From CALBPI01 sp942491885 (GTDB lineage: Bacteria; Pseudomonadota; Gammaproteobacteria; Steroidobacterales; Woeseiaceae): a stretch of 64,000 nucleotides of DNA. Position 1 is the stretch's first letter. Each line of letters opens with the position of its first letter. Shown piece by piece: positions 1 to 7,570 of the stretch. The translations under genes were made by a program, and so were the position numbers. Location of the stretch: NCBI GenBank assembly GCA_942491885.1, contig CALOCQ010000008.1, forward strand, positions 682,001-746,000, given 5' to 3'. The notes beneath the pieces are model-generated. The model did not search any database and was not told where the DNA came from. It worked only from the letters and a program-made list of their open reading frames with translations.

Positions 1-749
1 TTGAATCCCGGATACGGCTCAACCGGCCAGCCCCGTGACTCGTTGTCGGACACTTTCGCCGCGCTCTTGGCACCGACGGTGGGTGTCGGTACTGGCGCCG
101 CGCTGGCACGGATTACCTTGAAATCTGTGCTATCGATACTGCTCATGAAGTCATCTTCAGGAATTTCTATACCCACTTCCACGTCGGTAAACCGCACTTC
201 CTCAATAATCCGCGAACGGCTGACCAGTTGCATACGCAACGGCAACAGCGAGTCACGGTCGACCCAGAGTCTGTGGCCGTAGCGAAACTGATCGCGTGGC
301 CGAAGGAAATACTGTAACGCTGGTCGGCCGGCTATACGGTCCGCCCCGCGGTCCTCGAGCGTATAAAACTCGTTAAGTTGGCTTACGCCCGCCGGTAAAC
401 GCGCAAACGCACTGGACGGCACATTATTTGACTCGATCAACTTCAGCTTCTGTTCCGGAAGAAGGCAAATCAGCTCATCACCGGTACGCAGGATTTCACT
501 GCCTTCGCCGTCCATAGCCACCAGCTTCTCGCGCACGACGCCGTCGATATTGCTGTGCATGACATGCATCGTCGCGATCCGACCATCCGCCGACTGAATC
601 AGGGTCCCGCGATAAGAGGCCGTGTTTAACGCATCGCTAACGCTTTGCAGAAACTCGTCCGGCGTTTGCTGGGCAACAGCACAACCCGCGGCGAACGCCA
701 GCAGGCAAGCCAACAGTGAACGACCGCGCGTGTGTCGCATCGGCATCAT
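1..749 (-). CDS. rseB: Sigma-E regulatory protein RseB/MucB (3' end cut by window edge)
   Basis: Periplasmic protein that binds the anti-sigma factor RseA and shields it from DegS cleavage, while sensing mislocalised lipoprotein or LPS. About 249 N-terminal residues are visible; the family is roughly 320. A signal peptide (basic start, then LLACLLAFAAG, probable cleavage after AVA) precedes the LolA-like beta domain, with family-typical stretches such as TASYRGTLIQ and FRYGHRLWVDRDSLLPLR. The ATG at 749 overlaps the rseA stop by 4 bases (ATGA), so translation is probably coupled; the next in-frame ATG is the following codon. It is the last visible gene of rpoE-rseA-rseB. The C-terminal lobe lies outside the window. 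Confidence 0.95.
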   Translation of the reverse strand, partial: MMPMRHTRGRSLLACLLAFAAGCAVAQQTPDEFLQSVSDALNTASYRGTLIQSADGRIATMHVMHSNIDGVVREKLVAMDGEGSEILRTGDELICLLPEQKLKLIESNNVPSSAFARLPAGVSQLNEFYTLEDRGADRIAGRPALQYFLRPRDQFRYGHRLWVDRDSLLPLRMQLVSRSRIIEEVRFTDVEVGIEIPEDDFMSSIDSTDFKVIRASAAPVPTPTVGAKSAAKVSDNESRGWPVEPYPGF

Positions 750-1354
750 TCTTGCGCTTCCTTATCGTTGTCGTCTTCGGCAATCGCGTCGCCACCCAGC
801 ATTCGCGCGCGGCCACTGCCTGGCGCCAAAGAAGACCCGTTCGACGAATGACTCAGAAAATATGCGGCAAGCTCGGGGTTCGCACTCACCAGGCCGGAGT
901 CGTTCAACACCGCCGGGGTAACATATTCGAAATCCTCGGCTGCGAGCGCCTCGGCAGCACCCCTGTTACCCGCCTCACCCGCGACAGCCGACGGCGGCAA
1001 GGTTTCCACCCGGTCAGGCAACGCATTCAAGGCCAGTAGCGCCACCACAGCGACAATGCCGCCACCGCCAGCGATCCGCAACCAACCAAGCGAGTTCACC
1101 GTCGGTGCCGGGTCGGCCGCAACGGCCTCCTCTAGCGTCGGCTCATCGTGGATTGCCGCGAATATGCGCGCGGCAAAATGATCATCAGCAACACTTGTCT
1201 CGTTACGCACGCGCTGACTCAGCCGAATCATTTTCGCCGCCTCCTCGCGCAACGTTGCATCCGCGCCGAGACGACGTATCAGAAGACTTGCCTCGGCCTC
1301 GCTAAGCTCGTTATCGACAAACGCCGAGATCTGCTCTTTTATTTCTTTTGTCAT
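746..1354 (-). CDS. rseA: Anti-sigma-E factor RseA/MucA
   Basis: Single-pass inner-membrane anti-sigma factor that holds RpoE inactive until DegS and RseP cut it. The cytoplasmic N-terminus (MTKEIKEQISAFVDNEL) has the usual form of this anti-sigma domain. A hydrophobic helix spans about residues 92-112, and the periplasmic part contains the conserved-looking ELAAYFLSHSSNGSS stretch near residues 161-175, which in the family contacts RseB. Length is 202 residues, normal for RseA/MucA. It lies between rpoE (43-bp gap) and rseB (4-bp overlap), so the three genes form one operon. Its site-2 protease RseP is encoded at 35216-36580. Confidence 0.95.
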   Translation of the reverse strand: MTKEIKEQISAFVDNELSEAEASLLIRRLGADATLREEAAKMIRLSQRVRNETSVADDHFAARIFAAIHDEPTLEEAVAADPAPTVNSLGWLRIAGGGGIVAVVALLALNALPDRVETLPPSAVAGEAGNRGAAEALAAEDFEYVTPAVLNDSGLVSANPELAAYFLSHSSNGSSLAPGSGRARMLGGDAIAEDDNDKEAQE

Positions 1355-1397
1355 AATGTGCTAACTCAAATGTGCTTGCGCGCGCAATAATCGCCCG

Positions 1398-1976
1398 TCA
1401 AGACGCGTCCAATTCCTCTATACCCTTGGTAATCGCCTCACGGGCCCGGAAAATTCGCGATCGCACCGTGCCTACGGGACATTCCATCGCCTGCGCGATT
1501 TCTTCATAACTCATGCCGTCAATCTCACGCAGGATGATTGCGGTACGCAAGTCCTCCGGCAGACCATTGATCGACGCATTGATGCGATCCTGCATTTCGT
1601 CCTTCAGCGCGACAGCCTCGGGCGTGTCGTTAGTCTTGAGACGTGCATGCATCTCATATTGTTCCGGGTCCTGAATATCCAGGTCGTACTCCAAAGGACG
1701 ACGCTTCGCCGCCACGAGATAATTCTTCGCCGTATTCACGGCAATGCGGTAGAGCCAGGTATAAAACGCACTATCACCCCGGAATCTCGGCAATGCGCGA
1801 TAGGCCTTGATGAATGCCTCTTGCGCAACGTCGAGCGCCTCGTCTTTATCGCGCACATAGCGCGACACGAGATTAACGATCTTGTGCTGGTATTTGAGCA
1901 CCAACAGGTCGAAAGCACCTTTATCACCTTTCTGAACGCGCTTAACCAATAACGCGTCGTCTGTCGTTGAGCCCAT
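1398..1976 (-). CDS. rpoE: RNA polymerase sigma-E factor RpoE (AlgU type)
   Basis: Extracytoplasmic-function sigma factor that directs transcription of envelope-stress genes. The 192-residue protein has region 2 (about residues 22-95, including DEALDVAQEAFIKAYRALP and FYTWLYRIAVN) and region 4 (about 137-182, with YEEIAQAMECPVGTVRSRIF as the helix-turn-helix). It is followed by its anti-sigma genes rseA and rseB. A candidate sigma-E promoter lies about 45-75 bases before the ATG (2023-2050), which would give the autoregulation typical of this operon. Confidence 0.97.
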   Translation of the reverse strand: MGSTTDDALLVKRVQKGDKGAFDLLVLKYQHKIVNLVSRYVRDKDEALDVAQEAFIKAYRALPRFRGDSAFYTWLYRIAVNTAKNYLVAAKRRPLEYDLDIQDPEQYEMHARLKTNDTPEAVALKDEMQDRINASINGLPEDLRTAIILREIDGMSYEEIAQAMECPVGTVRSRIFRAREAITKGIEELDAS

Positions 1977-2022
1977 ACGGGCGTGCCCCTTTTGCGATGT
2001 CCGGCGCGTCCGCGGTCAACAA

Positions 2023-2050
2023 GATAGACCGGCTGCGGCGCGGAAAGTTC
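2023..2050 (-). promoter_or_regulatory. Candidate sigma-E autoregulatory promoter of rpoE
   Basis: On the minus strand a -35 element GAACTT (2045-2050) is followed after exactly 16 bases by TCTATC (2023-2028). Sigma-E promoters have GGAACTT, a 15-17 base spacer and TCTRA-like -10 elements. This is the strongest such match in the 152-base gap between ygfX and rpoE. A start near 2016 would leave about 40 bases of leader before the rpoE ATG. The -10 departs from consensus at its last bases. Confidence 0.6.
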
Positions 2051-2128
2051 TGCCGCCCACCATATTTTACGCGGTGGTGCTAACAGCTTGAATAAATTAG
2101 TGGAATGGATTGTCGCGTGAGGCCGAGT

Positions 2129-2608
2129 CTACACCAAAGTGTGCGTTCGCTGCGTATCCGGGATTGCTGCGCCGGCATGCCGCCAGATCACCCGCGCGCG
2201 GCGCCAGCCCGACGGGTTTGCGCCGGCACGAACGAGCACGGAAAAGCGCCGTCCGCCGGCACTTCGCCCATGCAGCCAGCCGATGCGGGTGCCAAGCCAA
2301 CTGCCAGCCGATAGTTCGACCGCTTCGCATCGGTCGTTGATCGAAACTTCACATGAGCCGTCGGCCGAAAGCTGCAACCGGCTGACCCGAAAACGCGGCG
2401 CGCTGCCGATCAGCAGACACTCAAGACCGGCGAGTAGAATTAGCGCACAACATAAGGCGTGGCGGACCGCCGGCTCGGGCTGCAACAGAACAGGCAGGGA
2501 AGCGAGGCAGGTTAGCGTCAGGCCGAGCGCCTGGCGCCATTCATGACTGAATTTGTCCGGTGTCAGTATCGCTGAGTATGGAACGGACGATTTCGGCGAC
2601 ACCGGCAT
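2129..2608 (-). CDS. ygfX: YgfX (CptA) family small membrane protein
   Basis: Small inner-membrane protein whose gene habitually follows sdhE; in E. coli the pair is ygfY(sdhE)-ygfX. Two hydrophobic segments sit near the N-terminus (about residues 27-42 and 50-68), followed by a soluble domain with the pattern GSWLGTRIGWLH and RFSVLVRAG, as in that family. E. coli YgfX has been described as a toxin acting on cell-shape proteins and in flavinylation studies; its role here is not shown. The start is uncertain: there is no ATG after the sdhE stop in this frame, so I give the ATG at 2608, which overlaps sdhE by 68 bases. The GTG at 2602 is the alternative. Confidence 0.75.
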   Translation of the reverse strand: MPVSPKSSVPYSAILTPDKFSHEWRQALGLTLTCLASLPVLLQPEPAVRHALCCALILLAGLECLLIGSAPRFRVSRLQLSADGSCEVSINDRCEAVELSAGSWLGTRIGWLHGRSAGGRRFSVLVRAGANPSGWRRARVIWRHAGAAIPDTQRTHTLV

Positions 2609-2810
2609 CCTCAGGCACCTCACCACGCACAAGAAAGCCGAAAATATCCGGGTCCTGCATGTCCAGCAACGCGACAAACGCATGTTTCTGTGCGGCTTCG
2701 AGCTGTGCATAGTGCTGACGCAAGAAGCCGAGCAGCAGCTGGTCCAGCTCGCGCATGCCACGTCGACAGCGCCACACCAGCGCCGCGATCGGAATCGCCG
2801 GTGGTTCCAT
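2541..2810 (-). CDS. sdhE: Succinate dehydrogenase FAD assembly factor SdhE
   Basis: Small soluble factor that promotes covalent FAD attachment to SdhA; it is the bacterial relative of eukaryotic SDHAF2. The 89-residue length is typical. The functional RGxxE motif is intact as RRGMRELD at residues 16-23, and a conserved DIFGFLVRGE-like segment follows. The gene starts 6 bases after the sdhB stop and is followed by an overlapping ygfX, so flavinylation machinery is co-transcribed with its client enzyme. Its client SdhA keeps the FAD-binding histidine (His49). Confidence 0.96.
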   Translation of the reverse strand: MEPPAIPIAALVWRCRRGMRELDQLLLGFLRQHYAQLEAAQKHAFVALLDMQDPDIFGFLVRGEVPEDAGVAEIVRSILSDTDTGQIQS

Positions 2811-2816
2811 CAGCGT

Positions 2817-3599
2817 CTAGTGGCGACGCGCCGCCATCATTTTCTTGGTCTCCGCGATCGCCTTGGCCGGATTCAGGCCTTTCGGGCAAGTCTGCGTGCA
2901 ATTCATGATGGTGTGGCAGCGATATAAACGGAACGGATCCTCGAGATGATCGAGGCGCTCGCCAGTCGCATCGTCGCGGCTGTCGACCAGCCAACGATAC
3001 GAGGCAAGCAAAGCCGCAGGGCCGAGATAGCGATCGCTGTTCCACCAGTAGCTTGGGCAACTGGTTGAGCAACAGGCGCACAGGATACAGGCCGAGGGCT
3101 CGTCGATAAGCTCCTGGTCTTCTTTGGTTTGCAGACGCTCCTGATCCGGTGGTGGCGGCGTACGCGACTGCAGCCACGGCTTGATCGACGCATATTGCGC
3201 GTAGAAGTTGGTCATATCCGGTACCAGGTCCTTGATCACCGGCATGTGCGGTAACGGATAGATTTTGACCTCATCGCCGATGTCTGCGGCGGACTTGATG
3301 CACGCAAGCGTATTTCCACCGTCGATATTCATCGCACAGGAGCCACATATACCTTCACGACAAGAGCGCCTGAAGGTCAACGTCGGATCAATTTCATTTT
3401 TGATCTTGATCAGCGCATCGAGCACCATCGGCCCGCAGGTATCGGTGTCGACATCGTAGGTGTCCATGCGCGGCGCGGTATCGTTGTCCGGGTCGTAGCG
3501 GTAAACCACATAGCGCCGGGTATTGGTCGCACCCTGCGGCGCCGGGTAGTGTTTACCCGGTTGCGGGCGCGAGTTTTTCGGTAGCCTGAATTCAGCCAC
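2817..3599 (-). CDS. sdhB: Succinate dehydrogenase iron-sulfur subunit SdhB
   Basis: Carries electrons from SdhA to quinone in complex II. All cluster ligands are visible: Cys80, Cys85, Cys88 and Cys100 for the [2Fe-2S] centre; Cys171, Cys174, Cys177 and Cys181 for [4Fe-4S]; Cys228, Cys234 and Cys238 for [3Fe-4S]. The 260-residue length, with about 20 extra N-terminal residues over E. coli, fits the mitochondrial/alphaproteobacterial-like SDH type. The start codon is GTG (3599), preceded by a good GGAG ribosome site at 7-base spacing. It lies between sdhA (73-bp gap) and sdhE (6-bp gap). Confidence 0.98.
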   Translation of the reverse strand: MAEFRLPKNSRPQPGKHYPAPQGATNTRRYVVYRYDPDNDTAPRMDTYDVDTDTCGPMVLDALIKIKNEIDPTLTFRRSCREGICGSCAMNIDGGNTLACIKSAADIGDEVKIYPLPHMPVIKDLVPDMTNFYAQYASIKPWLQSRTPPPPDQERLQTKEDQELIDEPSACILCACCSTSCPSYWWNSDRYLGPAALLASYRWLVDSRDDATGERLDHLEDPFRLYRCHTIMNCTQTCPKGLNPAKAIAETKKMMAARRH

Positions 3600-3672
3600 G
3601 GGTTACTCCTGCGTTTGTCTGGCGAAAGTGCCAGCAATATTTATCATCGTCGGTAAGCTCATCATCCGCCCA

Positions 3673-5460
3673 CTAGTAGGTTCGTGCTTTTGGCGGGATC
3701 GCTTCGACTTCGTCGGTAAGCGTCTCGGAATGAACCGGCCGATAGTCGATACTGGACTCAGATTTGTCGTTGATCCAGACCAGCGTGTGCTTCATCCAGT
3801 TCACATCATCGCGATCCGGATAGTCCTCGCGGGCCTGCGCACCGCGCGTCTCCTGGCGGTTAGCGGCAGAGGAAATCGTCGCCATCGCGTTGGCCATGAG
3901 ATTCTCGAGCTCCATCGCTTCAATAAGATCGGTATTCCAGATCAACGAGCGATCCGCGACCTTGATGTCGGCGATACTGTGCGCGGTCTTCGTCAACTTG
4001 TCGATGCCCTCACGCAGCAAGTCTTCGGTCCTGAAAACCGCAGCATGCTTCTGCATCGTTTTTTGCATCTCGAGGCGAATCTCGGCCGTATTGCGCGTAC
4101 CGTTCGCGTTACGCAAACGGTCGAGTCTGTCGATGCTGTTCTGGCCGACGTCATCCTTGAACTCAGGCTGAGCCGCACCCGGTGTCATCGTCTCGGCGCA
4201 GAATGCTGCGGCCCCGCGACCGAACACGACCAGGTCGAGCAATGAGTTTGAGCCGAGTCGGTTTGCACCGTGAACGGACACACAACCGGCCTCGCCGATC
4301 GCCATCAGACCGGGCACGACCGAGTCCGGATCGCCGTCACGCTTGGTGACAACCTGACCGCGGTAGTCGGTAGGAATACCACCCATGTTGTAATGCACCG
4401 TCGGCAATACCGGGATCGGTGCCTCGTTGACATCGACGCCGGCAAAAATCTTCGCGGTTTCCGCAATGCCAGGCAGGCGCTCGTCGATGACTTCCGGGCC
4501 CAGATGCTCCAGATGCAGGTAGATGTGGTCTTTCTCCGCACCGACACCGCGACCTTCCTGGATCTCGATGGTCATCGCCCGGCTGACGACATCGCGCGAC
4601 GCCAGATCCTTGGCGTTCGGCGCGTAGCGCTCCATGAAACGCTCGCCATCGCTGTTGGTCAGATAGCCACCCTCGCCGCGCGAGCCTTCGGTAATCAGAC
4701 AACCCGCGCCGTAGATGCCAGTCGGGTGAAATTGCACGAACTCCATGTCCTGCAAAGGCAAGCCCGCCCGCGCGACCATACCGCCGCCGTCACCCGTACA
4801 GGTGTGCGCGGAAGTACAGGAGAAATACGCCCGGCCATAACCGCCGGTCGCGAGAATAACTTTGGCGGCGCGGAAACGATGCAGGGTGCCGTCGGCCAGA
4901 TTCAGCGCCACAACGCCGCGGCATTCGCCGTCGATCATGATCAGGTCGATCGCGAAATACTCGATAAAGAATTCCGCATCGTGTTTGAGAGACTGCTGGT
5001 AGAGCGTGTGCAACATCGCATGACCGGTCCGGTCAGCCGCGGCGCAGGTCCGCTGCGCGGTGCCCTCGCCGAAATGCGTCGTCATGCCGCCGAAGGGGCG
5101 CTGATAAATCTTGCCTTCTTCGGTGCGTGAAAACGGCACGCCGTAGTGCTCAAGCTCGATGACCGCCTTCGGCGCTTCCTTGCACATGTATTCGATCGCA
5201 TCCTGATCGCCGAGCCAGTCGGCGCCCTTGACGGTGTCGTACATGTGCCAGCGCCAGTCATCCTCGCCCATGTTGCCGAGCGCGGCACTGATACCACCCT
5301 GCGCAGCTACCGTATGGCTGCGGGTCGGAAATACCTTGGTGATACAGGCTGTCGTAAATCCCGCTTCGGCAAGACCGAACGTCGAACGCAGGCCGGAGCC
5401 GCCGGCGCCAACGACCACGACGTCGTAGGTGTGGTCAACGAATGTGTAATCTGAACTCAT
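3673..5460 (-). CDS. sdhA: Succinate dehydrogenase flavoprotein subunit SdhA
   Basis: Catalytic subunit that oxidises succinate to fumarate, joining the TCA cycle to the respiratory chain. It has the N-terminal dinucleotide-binding loop VVVVGAGGSGLRS (about residues 14-26), the histidine for covalent FAD (His49, in RSHTVAAQGGIS), and the later HPTG, RGEGG and GGIPTDYRG active-site signatures. Length is 595 residues, normal. The ATG at 5460 directly abuts the sdhD stop, consistent with coupled translation in the sdhCDAB operon. SdhE, three genes on, would flavinylate it. Confidence 0.98.
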   Translation of the reverse strand: MSSDYTFVDHTYDVVVVGAGGSGLRSTFGLAEAGFTTACITKVFPTRSHTVAAQGGISAALGNMGEDDWRWHMYDTVKGADWLGDQDAIEYMCKEAPKAVIELEHYGVPFSRTEEGKIYQRPFGGMTTHFGEGTAQRTCAAADRTGHAMLHTLYQQSLKHDAEFFIEYFAIDLIMIDGECRGVVALNLADGTLHRFRAAKVILATGGYGRAYFSCTSAHTCTGDGGGMVARAGLPLQDMEFVQFHPTGIYGAGCLITEGSRGEGGYLTNSDGERFMERYAPNAKDLASRDVVSRAMTIEIQEGRGVGAEKDHIYLHLEHLGPEVIDERLPGIAETAKIFAGVDVNEAPIPVLPTVHYNMGGIPTDYRGQVVTKRDGDPDSVVPGLMAIGEAGCVSVHGANRLGSNSLLDLVVFGRGAAAFCAETMTPGAAQPEFKDDVGQNSIDRLDRLRNANGTRNTAEIRLEMQKTMQKHAAVFRTEDLLREGIDKLTKTAHSIADIKVADRSLIWNTDLIEAMELENLMANAMATISSAANRQETRGAQAREDYPDRDDVNWMKHTLVWINDKSESSIDYRPVHSETLTDEVEAIPPKARTY

Positions 5461-5841
5461 TTAGCTGCTTCCAAGTGAGACGCGCAGGATGGCAAAGATT
5501 GCCGCCACCGCCAGCGCCACATAGATAAAACGAACGACGATCAGGCTCGCGACTTTCGCAAAGCCGTGCACGTAGTCTTCGATGACTACCTGCGTACCGA
5601 GCATTGAGTGATAGAGCAGTGTGCCGGCGAACAGCAGCAACAACACCGCATTTACCGGCGCCGCCATCCAGTCGGCGACTGTCGCGTAGTCCAGTGCCGG
5701 CAGGCCGAGTACCGCGATAACAAACCACAGCGAAAGCGGGATCATCGCCACGGCGGTCATACGCTGTGCCCACCAGTGTTCTGTGCCTTCTTTGGCAGAG
5801 CCAAGACCCAGCACGCGCCCCAAAGGCGATTTCATCGTCAT
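5461..5841 (-). CDS. sdhD: Succinate dehydrogenase membrane anchor subunit SdhD
   Basis: One of two membrane anchors of complex II that hold haem b and the quinone site. The protein is 126 residues with three hydrophobic helices and an invariant-looking YHSMLGTQVVIEDY segment whose histidine is the likely haem ligand. I chose the ATG at 5841 because AAGGAA lies about 12 bases upstream; the open frame runs further up into sdhC but that part is unlike the family. A second in-frame ATG sits at 5835. Its stop abuts the sdhA start. Confidence 0.95.
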   Translation of the reverse strand: MTMKSPLGRVLGLGSAKEGTEHWWAQRMTAVAMIPLSLWFVIAVLGLPALDYATVADWMAAPVNAVLLLLFAGTLLYHSMLGTQVVIEDYVHGFAKVASLIVVRFIYVALAVAAIFAILRVSLGSS

Positions 5842-5869
5842 AATCTGAATATTCCTTGCGCCGCCGGCC

Positions 5870-6250
5870 CTAGCCGAAGGCGATGATCCATGCCACCAGC
5901 GTGGCGACACTGCTGAACGCCACGACCGTCCAACCGGACGCGCGCGCCTGGGACATTTCAAAACCCTTGCCGGCATCCCAGAACAAGTGCCGCACGCCGT
6001 TGCACAGGTGATAGAAAAAACCGAAGATCCAACCGGCGATCAGCAGCTTGCCGACCAGCGACCCGGCGATCCCTGCAAAATGTGCGTACCCCAGCGGACC
6101 CGAGGCCGTAGCGATAAACCACGAGACCAGCAAGATGGCGCCCAGGCTCATTGCAACGCCCGTCAAGCGATGCAATATCGATAACGTCGATGTAATTCGA
6201 AACTTGTAGGCTGACAGATGCGGTGACAGAGGTCTTTGCTTGGTGGACAT
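5870..6250 (-). CDS. sdhC: Succinate dehydrogenase cytochrome b556 subunit SdhC
   Basis: Second membrane anchor of complex II. The 126-residue protein opens with RPLSPHLSAYKFRITSTLSI, the signature form also seen in alphaproteobacterial and mitochondrial SdhC, and has three membrane helices. The histidine in FFYHLCNGVRHL is the probable haem ligand. The ATG at 6250 follows a GGAAA sequence; 15 upstream in-frame codons lack family similarity and were excluded. It is 28 bases ahead of sdhD and 86 bases behind the SDHAF4-like gene. Confidence 0.96.
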   Translation of the reverse strand: MSTKQRPLSPHLSAYKFRITSTLSILHRLTGVAMSLGAILLVSWFIATASGPLGYAHFAGIAGSLVGKLLIAGWIFGFFYHLCNGVRHLFWDAGKGFEMSQARASGWTVVAFSSVATLVAWIIAFG

Positions 6251-6336
6251 TAAGGTTTCCGTTGCGCCGCGAGCCCGCGAGGACGGGCGAGGCATAGTTG
6301 CTTCATTCTAGAATCGGCGTGAGCCAAGGCCCACAC

Positions 6337-6567
6337 CTAAAAATCAATACAGCGACCGTTTTTCTCCCAGTCGCCATAGCGGGTCGGATCAGGACCTTTA
6401 CGTCCGCCGATTTCTTTTGGCTTTTCGCCATCCTGGCCGACGTCCGCGCTCGAGACTTTCTCAGCGGCAGAGTCACTCGCCGGCGAACCATCGGGGCGAT
6501 AGACGCGCGGCGACGTCGACTCGGTAGTGCCAGCGTCGCTGGCAGGAGGTTTTTGCGTGTTTTTCAT
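6337..6567 (-). CDS. SDHAF4-like (DUF1674) succinate dehydrogenase assembly protein
   Basis: A 76-residue, mostly disordered and charged protein whose C-terminus carries the diagnostic block GPDPTRYGDWEKNGRCIDF at residues 58-76, the hallmark of the DUF1674/SDHAF4 family. In mitochondria SDHAF4 binds flavinylated SDHA, limits its auto-oxidation and hands it to SDHB. Here the gene is first in the sdh operon, 86 bases ahead of sdhC, so the genetic linkage supports the same job. The ATG at 6567 is preceded by TATAAGG with almost no spacing, so its ribosome site is poor; a very short or absent leader is possible. Confidence 0.85.
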   Translation of the reverse strand: MKNTQKPPASDAGTTESTSPRVYRPDGSPASDSAAEKVSSADVGQDGEKPKEIGGRKGPDPTRYGDWEKNGRCIDF

Positions 6568-6735
6568 CCTTATAATTATGCCAGAATGGCGCGCTGGAAG
6601 CAGCAAGCAAAACCGCTTCGCAGCTGGACATGTAATGGTCACAGCTACTACAGAAACACGACAAGCCGTGAATCCTGCAAACCGCGTCCCCGCCGCGCGC
6701 ACACACGGCAACGTCAAAGCCAACAAAGGAAGACA

Positions 6736-7569
6736 ATGTCTCAAGAAATGACCGCGACGCACACTGCCGGCTGGCTAAGCCTGCTACAGATCACCGGCGA
6801 CGATCGGATCAGCTTCCTGCAAGGCCAGCTCACCCAGGATGTTGCCGCGCTATCGCCCGACCGGCCTGTTGCGCTCGCCGCCAGTTGCGACGCCAAAGGA
6901 CGCGTGCTGGCGGTGCTGACATTGGTGTATTCGCCTGACGTACTGTATGCCGCAGTGCGCCGCGACGTCGCGCAGACCTGGGTGGAACATGTACTGCGCT
7001 ACCGCATGCGCGCGAAGGTCGACATCACACCGTGCGATGACAGGATCCTGACCGATGGTCCGGCCGACGCATCGCTGTTCGATCCGCGCCAGCCCGATGG
7101 TCCGGCGACCACGCACGGCGATGGATCAATACGCTGGCAGCTTGGCCAGTTAAGCGAGGCGCTGCAAGAACCAAGCGCGGATACGCCCATCAGCGATAAT
7201 CTGGCATGGCGCAAAGCGCGCCTGCAGGCCGGCATCGCCGACATCGGGCCCGCCAGCAGCGGCAGCTTTACACCGCACATGCTGAATCTCGACAGGCTCT
7301 CCGCGATCAGCTTCAGCAAGGGCTGCTATACGGGCCAGGAAGTGGTCGCACGCACCGAACATCTGGGCGCGGTAAAACGGCGTGCATGGCTGCTGCGCAG
7401 CGGCGACGGTAGCGCACTTGAAGATGGCGCCAGCGTCATTGGCAATGACAGGGCCGTGGGTCGCATCGCGGTTTCAGCGGGCGACCTCGGACTCGCGGTA
7501 CTCAGCAACGACGCGGCCGGCGCGGCACTTACACTGGAGGACGGACGCGCCCTCAGTCGCGAAGTCTGA
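6736..7569 (+). CDS. ygfZ: YgfZ folate-binding Fe-S cluster protein (IBA57 family)
   Basis: Tetrahydrofolate-binding protein of the GcvT fold that supports repair or maturation of certain Fe-S enzymes; the eukaryotic relative is IBA57. The family signature KGCYTGQE is at residues 195-202 with Cys197 in place, and length is 277 residues. An AAAGGAAG ribosome site (6725-6732) fixes the ATG at 6736 rather than longer upstream open frame. It diverges from the sdh operon over a 168-base gap, and in E. coli ygfZ likewise neighbours sdhE-ygfX. Convergent with lysS, with a 1-base gap. Confidence 0.95.
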   Translation: MSQEMTATHTAGWLSLLQITGDDRISFLQGQLTQDVAALSPDRPVALAASCDAKGRVLAVLTLVYSPDVLYAAVRRDVAQTWVEHVLRYRMRAKVDITPCDDRILTDGPADASLFDPRQPDGPATTHGDGSIRWQLGQLSEALQEPSADTPISDNLAWRKARLQAGIADIGPASSGSFTPHMLNLDRLSAISFSKGCYTGQEVVARTEHLGAVKRRAWLLRSGDGSALEDGASVIGNDRAVGRIAVSAGDLGLAVLSNDAAGAALTLEDGRALSREV

Positions 7570-7570
7570 T

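Noticed and set aside
4270..5130. 286-codon open frame on the plus strand
   Set aside because: Antisense to sdhA, which carries all expected catalytic motifs in this stretch.
6298..6735. Longer N-terminus for ygfZ
   Set aside because: The upstream open frame covers the SDHAF4-like gene on the other strand and lacks YgfZ likeness; a strong ribosome site marks 6736.
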